A DNA stretch of 64,000 nucleotides from Altererythrobacter sp. C41 (GTDB lineage Bacteria > Pseudomonadota > Alphaproteobacteria > Sphingomonadales > Sphingomonadaceae). The position numbers and the translations under genes were made by a program. Location: assembly GCF_016803135.1 (NCBI RefSeq), contig NZ_JAEVFE010000007.1:1-64000 (forward strand), in the 5' to 3' direction. The notes under the pieces were generated by a model. That model was not told the origin of the DNA. It did not search any database and saw nothing but the letters and a program-made list of their open reading frames with translations. Of this stretch, positions 60,312-64,000 are shown piece after piece; position 1 is the first letter of the stretch; every line of letters starts with the position of its first letter.

Positions 60312-61162
60312 GACGCGAGTTCCGCATCGGCAGGCGGCGTGAGGGTGTCGAGCGCCCGCGCCACGAGCGCCCGGTCGTCATGCTGCCAAGGGTGGAAGCC
60401 GGGGCGCATGTACCCGATCGCGCTGCCCACCAGCAGGCGCATGGCGCCCGGGCGTACATAGAGATAGTGCAGCAGCTTGCGCCAGGTGGCGAAATCGTTC
60501 CTGCCGTCCTGGCGGAGCAGATCCGCGGTGTTGCGGAATATGACATAGTGAAACCGTATCGTCGCCGCCGCCATCGCGAAGGAACGCCCGAGCCAGCGCC
60601 GCCAGCGCGGGAACTTGCGGGTCGCGTGCAGCCAGGTGTCGTAAGCGACCGCCTTGTGCTCGATCTCCTCGATCGCGTGCCACCGCCACATGCGCTGCGC
60701 TTCCGGCTCGGCGCCGGCGAGATGTTCGGGGTTCGAGAGCACCGCGTTCGCCAGCGTCGCGGTGAAGTGTTCGAGCGCGCAGGTCGCCGCTAGCTGCATC
60801 ACAGGCTTGCGGCGCTTGGCCCAGGCGATCGTGCGCGCCGCACGATCCTCTCCCGAGCGAATGTCGTATCCCGCATCGCGCGCCTGCTTGTTGAAGAACA
60901 CGTGCTCGCGCGTGTGCATCGATTCCTGATAGACGAAATCGTCGATCTGCGTGCGCAGCGGTTCGGGCGCGTCGTCACGGTAGTGGCGCACGGTGGTCAT
61001 GAAGAACTTCTCGCCTACCGGAAAGGTGGAGGAGAGCGCATTGAAGAAGGCGGTGCGCCCCGGGTCGCCCCCGTGCCACCAGCGGCGGGCGGGCTCGTTC
61101 CGGCCGAATTTCCAGTTGCGCTTGTGAATCGCAAGATCTTCCGGGGTTCGGGGTGAAGACAT
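60308..61162 (-). CDS. Predicted metal-dependent hydrolase (COG3687, ferritin-like)
   Basis: A 284-residue helical protein of the COG3687 family. Metal-ligand-like motifs recur in helices: 'VYQESMHTREHVFF', 'ATCALEHFTATLAN' and 'RWHAIEEIEHKAVAYDTW' (ExxH and EExxH), as in ferritin-like diiron proteins. The true reaction is unknown. It is divergent from a TetR regulator across a palindrome (61195-61218) lying 33 bases upstream of its start, so it is probably controlled by that regulator. DUF2147 overlaps its end. Confidence 0.88.
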   Translation of the reverse strand: MSSPRTPEDLAIHKRNWKFGRNEPARRWWHGGDPGRTAFFNALSSTFPVGEKFFMTTVRHYRDDAPEPLRTQIDDFVYQESMHTREHVFFNKQARDAGYDIRSGEDRAARTIAWAKRRKPVMQLAATCALEHFTATLANAVLSNPEHLAGAEPEAQRMWRWHAIEEIEHKAVAYDTWLHATRKFPRWRRWLGRSFAMAAATIRFHYVIFRNTADLLRQDGRNDFATWRKLLHYLYVRPGAMRLLVGSAIGYMRPGFHPWQHDDRALVARALDTLTPPADAELAS

Positions 61163-61194
61163 TGTCCAATCCTCCTGATCGTCATGCCCCTTTA

Positions 61195-61218
61195 ATTTAC
61201 ATTGATGTCAATGTAAAT
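61195..61218. promoter_or_regulatory. Palindromic operator between the hydrolase and TetR genes
   Basis: ATTTACATTGA-TG-TCAATGTAAAT has perfect 11-base arms and a two-base spacer. It lies 33 bases upstream of the hydrolase ATG and 111 bases upstream of the TetR ATG, the normal place for an operator serving both. AT-rich sequence here stands out from the surrounding high-GC DNA. Confidence 0.78.
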
Positions 61219-61328
61219 AGTATTTTCGGGGATGGTTGCGTGGCAGCCGACGATCTGGGGTGACGCGCCTTCGCACATCTGTATGTGGTATCCCGACGAA
61301 GGCGGCAGTGCCGCATATGGAGGATGGA

Positions 61329-61955
61329 ATGGCACAGCCGAAGGAGGAGCGGGTCCGGCGGCGCAAGCGAATGGGCGACGAGGTTCGCGACGAGGCCTTG
61401 ATTGCGGCCCGCAAGCTGCTCCTCGACAGCGGCCCGGCCGCGGTCACACTGGCGAACGTGGGCCGCGAGATCGGCATGTCGCATGCCAACGTGCTGCATC
61501 ACTTCGGATCGGCGGCGAGCCTGCAATCGGCGCTGATGGGATCGATGATTCGCGATCTGACCTCGGCGCTCGACAACGTGGTGGAACTGCTCAAGACCGA
61601 CGCGGCGGCGCCGCGAACGGTCGCCGACAAGGTGTTCGACGCGTTCGACAAGGGCGGCGCGGGCCCTCTTGCCGCCTGGATTATCCTGTCCGGCGACGTG
61701 AAGCAGCTCGAACCCGTGCGCGAGGCCGTGCGGGCGCTGGTGGAAGCGATCGTCGGCCAGTCGACCGACGATGCGGCACCCGAACGCGTCCGCGCCGCGG
61801 TGCTGATGATGGCGGTCAGCGCCTTCGGCGATGCGCTGATCGGCCCGCACGTGCGCGAGATGCTCGATCAGGAGGACGACGCGATGCGCGACCTGATCGC
61901 GCGGATCCTGCCGCTGTTCCTGATCCCTTCGGGCATTCCTCCGGCGATCGGCTGA
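61329..61955 (+). CDS. TetR/AcrR-family transcriptional regulator
   Basis: A 208-residue repressor. The N-terminal HTH reads 'RDEALIAARKLLLDSGPAAVTLANVGREIGMSHANVLHHFGSAASL', and the C-terminal ligand domain is helical. The ATG at 61329 has GGAGG five bases upstream; the frame is open from 61236, but that part is not family-like. It probably binds the palindrome at 61195-61218 and controls the divergent hydrolase-DUF2147 operon as well as itself. Confidence 0.9.
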   Translation: MAQPKEERVRRRKRMGDEVRDEALIAARKLLLDSGPAAVTLANVGREIGMSHANVLHHFGSAASLQSALMGSMIRDLTSALDNVVELLKTDAAAPRTVADKVFDAFDKGGAGPLAAWIILSGDVKQLEPVREAVRALVEAIVGQSTDDAAPERVRAAVLMMAVSAFGDALIGPHVREMLDQEDDAMRDLIARILPLFLIPSGIPPAIG

Positions 61956-61968
61956 CGGCAGGCGAACC

Positions 61969-64000
61969 CTAGAACCTCTTTCGCACCGACAGCTCCACCG
62001 TGCGCCCGAGCGGATCGACCTCGTGTCTGCTGAAGCCTGGCGGAACGCTGCCGTCGCTCAGCGTAACGCGGCGATAGGTATCGAGCAGGTTCTCGACCTC
62101 GAGCGAGACCTTGAGGTTCTCCAGCCAGCCGAGCCCTTGCGCCTTGGCCCAGAGCTTGTCGGGAAGAATGAACACGCCGGCATTGACCATCAGCGGCGGC
62201 CGATAGCGATAGCCCCCCGCGGAATGCGAGCTGCGAACTTGTGCCGGGCTGCTCCAGGTCGCGCGCAAGTCGCCGCCGATTCCCCTCTTGCCCGCCGTCG
62301 CCTGCAGCGAGAGGTAGTGCCGTGACTGCCCGGTCTCGGAGAGTTGGTCGATCGTGGGCATGCCGGCACGGGTCAGCAATTCGCTCTCCAGGCGCCAGGT
62401 GTGGTTGAGGGAGAATGTCAGGCGTAGCGGATCTGCCGCCGGTTCTTCCGCATTGCCTTGGCTGCTCGATGGCGCAGGAAGGCGCAGTGCGATGCCCGAG
62501 ACGAGTTCGGCACTTCGGGTTGCGGCCACGTTGATCGCGCGCGCGTCCACGCTCCGCAACCGCTCCTCCGAATCGCGCGTGATACGCTCGGGAAATGCCG
62601 CCTCGATTGTCGGCGTCAGTTCGGGAAAGGGTGCGACACCGCCTTCCCCGCTGCTCTGCCGGTAGCCTACGCTTAACGAGAGCACCGGGCTGTCGAACGG
62701 CCGCACCCGGACGTCGAGCGAGAGGCTCTGCCTGCTGCCTCGGTGAAGCAGTGGATTGCCTCCTGTGATCCAGAGCGGCTCTGCCACCTCCTGACGAATG
62801 AAGTCGTAGACGCGCCGGACGGTTTCGATGCGAGGCGCGCCGAGCTGCTCCGAGGACGGGACCACCTCGCGATGCTTGAAGGCGCCCAGAACCTCAAGCA
62901 AAGCCGCCGGCGACCAGGTGAAGCCGCCACCGTATTGTCTGCGCAGTCCACTTCCCGTCGCCGCCTGACCGCCCAGGAAAAGGTCCGCAGTCAGATCGCC
63001 CAGCGGGCCGAGGAAGTCCGCCCCGCGGCGCGCAACGGGAATGCTGAGGGAAAGCTCTCCCCCCAGATGCTCGCGCGTGTAGACGTCCGGTGCGCGATCG
63101 CTTCCATCCAGCCCATGATAGCTGCTCCTGTCCCTGCTGGCATCGGCGGAGAGATTGGCCGTCACGGGACCCGCCGGCAGCTCCAGAAGGGGTCGGGCGA
63201 GGTTGAGGCGCAGGCCCAGACTTTCGCTTTCCGAACGACTGCCAGTGACCTTCGGGAGGCGCTCAGGCCAAGGGGCATAAGGATTGAACGCGGGGTCGTT
63301 CGCATCGATCAGCGCTTGCACCAGGGCCGTGTCGATCCCCTGCTCAAGTCGGCTGTCCGCCCAGCTTCGCGCATAACTTCCCGAAACCATGGTGCGCCAC
63401 GACCCCAACGCGCCTGACAGCGTCAGCGAGAAACTCAGCGATCTGGCGCTGTTTTCACTGCGCAAGGTACGATCACCGGCGAGCGGGCGAACGAGCAGCA
63501 CGTCGCGGGCAAACGGCGACCAGACGCCGCCCGCCGGGAGGATCGCCGAGGTCATCGGTACGCCGCGCAGCCGGCTGCTGCGATTGGAGGTAGCGTTCAC
63601 ACTCACGGAAGCATCGAACGGCCCCAGCGGCCGACTGGCGCCGAAAGCGAGCGACAGATTTCGGCGCGAGGGCCGAAGCGTCTCGAACCGCTCCGGAGAG
63701 GCTTGGTGGGTACTGTGAATTCCTTCCGCGAAATCGGCGAGTTCTGGCGGCCCGCCATCGGCCATCGCCGGGACGGCTGCGACCGCGACGGGCGCGCCAA
63801 CCACCTTGCTTAGCGCCGGATCAATCTCCTCCCCGCCGGCAGGCACCACATAGCCGACGAGATCGATCGGGCCGCCTTCCGCAGCGACATTACGCGCGCT
63901 CTTGCGCAGTGCACTCTCGAGCGAGACACGGCCCTGGACGTTCCAGCGCGTCTCTCCGGCAATCGCCATCTGACCGGCGGTGAGGTCGCCGCCATGTTGT
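61969..64000 (-). CDS. TonB-dependent receptor-like outer-membrane protein, C-terminal part (partial)
   Basis: The frame is open to the right edge and ends at 61969, leaving about 676 residues. It shows repeated barrel-strand sequence: 'NLSLAFGASRPLGPFDASVSVNATSN', 'LSFSLTLSGALGSWRTMVSGSYARSW', 'LRLTFSLNHTWRLESELL', 'GLGWLENLKVSLEVENLLDTYRRVTLSDG', and the C-terminal aromatic end VELSVRKRF. This fits a TonB-dependent receptor barrel; 'VENLLD' is common near their end. The signal peptide and most of the plug lie beyond the window. The internal Met at 63969 is not the start. The ligand is unknown. Confidence 0.8.
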   Translation of the reverse strand, partial: QHGGDLTAGQMAIAGETRWNVQGRVSLESALRKSARNVAAEGGPIDLVGYVVPAGGEEIDPALSKVVGAPVAVAAVPAMADGGPPELADFAEGIHSTHQASPERFETLRPSRRNLSLAFGASRPLGPFDASVSVNATSNRSSRLRGVPMTSAILPAGGVWSPFARDVLLVRPLAGDRTLRSENSARSLSFSLTLSGALGSWRTMVSGSYARSWADSRLEQGIDTALVQALIDANDPAFNPYAPWPERLPKVTGSRSESESLGLRLNLARPLLELPAGPVTANLSADASRDRSSYHGLDGSDRAPDVYTREHLGGELSLSIPVARRGADFLGPLGDLTADLFLGGQAATGSGLRRQYGGGFTWSPAALLEVLGAFKHREVVPSSEQLGAPRIETVRRVYDFIRQEVAEPLWITGGNPLLHRGSRQSLSLDVRVRPFDSPVLSLSVGYRQSSGEGGVAPFPELTPTIEAAFPERITRDSEERLRSVDARAINVAATRSAELVSGIALRLPAPSSSQGNAEEPAADPLRLTFSLNHTWRLESELLTRAGMPTIDQLSETGQSRHYLSLQATAGKRGIGGDLRATWSSPAQVRSSHSAGGYRYRPPLMVNAGVFILPDKLWAKAQGLGWLENLKVSLEVENLLDTYRRVTLSDGSVPPGFSRHEVDPLGRTVELSVRKRF

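Overview
The window is high-GC alphaproteobacterial chromosome. Gene content points to Sphingomonadales, most likely an Erythrobacteraceae or Sphingomonadaceae relative: a crtZ-type carotenoid hydroxylase, a TonB-dependent receptor, an SdhAF4-like DUF1674 protein, a DUF6356 protein, a DUF3489/DUF2924/serine-recombinase cassette, many convergent genes sharing stop codons, and short intergenic inverted repeats of sphingomonad type. This is inference from gene families; no search was run.

Layout. 1-4.9 kb: a catabolic patch with the end of a hydantoinase-B gene, a succinate-semialdehyde-type dehydrogenase, a GntR/HutC regulator and a divergent LeuC/LeuD-type isomerase pair. 5.0-10.4 kb: tRNA-Lys, folK, an N-carbamoylputrescine amidase, an exported methyltransferase-like protein, msrA, a CatB-type acetyltransferase, rsmB and a DUF1674 gene. 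10.4-16.2 kb, minus strand: a cytochrome P450 behind a palindromic operator, then hemH, an orphan molybdopterin hydroxylase large subunit and mrp. 16.2-24.2 kb: hflKC, degP, sufE, crtZ, a thioesterase and a second leuC without an adjacent leuD. 24.3-33.7 kb: a class A PBP, msrB, a GST, small exported proteins, a second aldehyde dehydrogenase, and the formaldehyde pathway genes adhC and fghA with a VOC protein and a YbaK-type deacylase between them. 33.6-41.4 kb: metXW, hisC-tyrC, plsC, a YdcF-like gene, ftsEX and a zinc-ribbon protein.

From the tRNA-Leu(GAG) at 41.5 kb to about 59.4 kb the window is accessory in character. It starts with the recombinase cassette. A stretch of very small genes follows (46.9-53.9 kb) with a CPA2 antiporter, a transglutaminase-like protein, a cold-shock protein and a spermidine-synthase-like protein. 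Several small families occur twice here: a 74-aa MDLN family, a DNEGG-motif protein, and a protein with a YRY..L..AIA.AKR motif that directly follows the DNEGG gene at both loci. Each of these two operons seems to contain a one-base deletion. An IS3 OrfA scrap comes next. Then follows a block (54.3-59.2 kb) with a ParB-domain DNA methyltransferase, a DUF5681 protein, a 71-aa XRE regulator and a divergent protein with PD-(D/E)XK nuclease-like residues. This block is the best candidate for an undescribed restriction-modification-like or defence module.

From 59.5 kb the window looks core-like again: DUF6356, DUF2147, a ferritin-like metal-dependent hydrolase divergent from a TetR regulator across an 11-bp-arm palindrome, and a TonB-dependent receptor that runs off the right edge.
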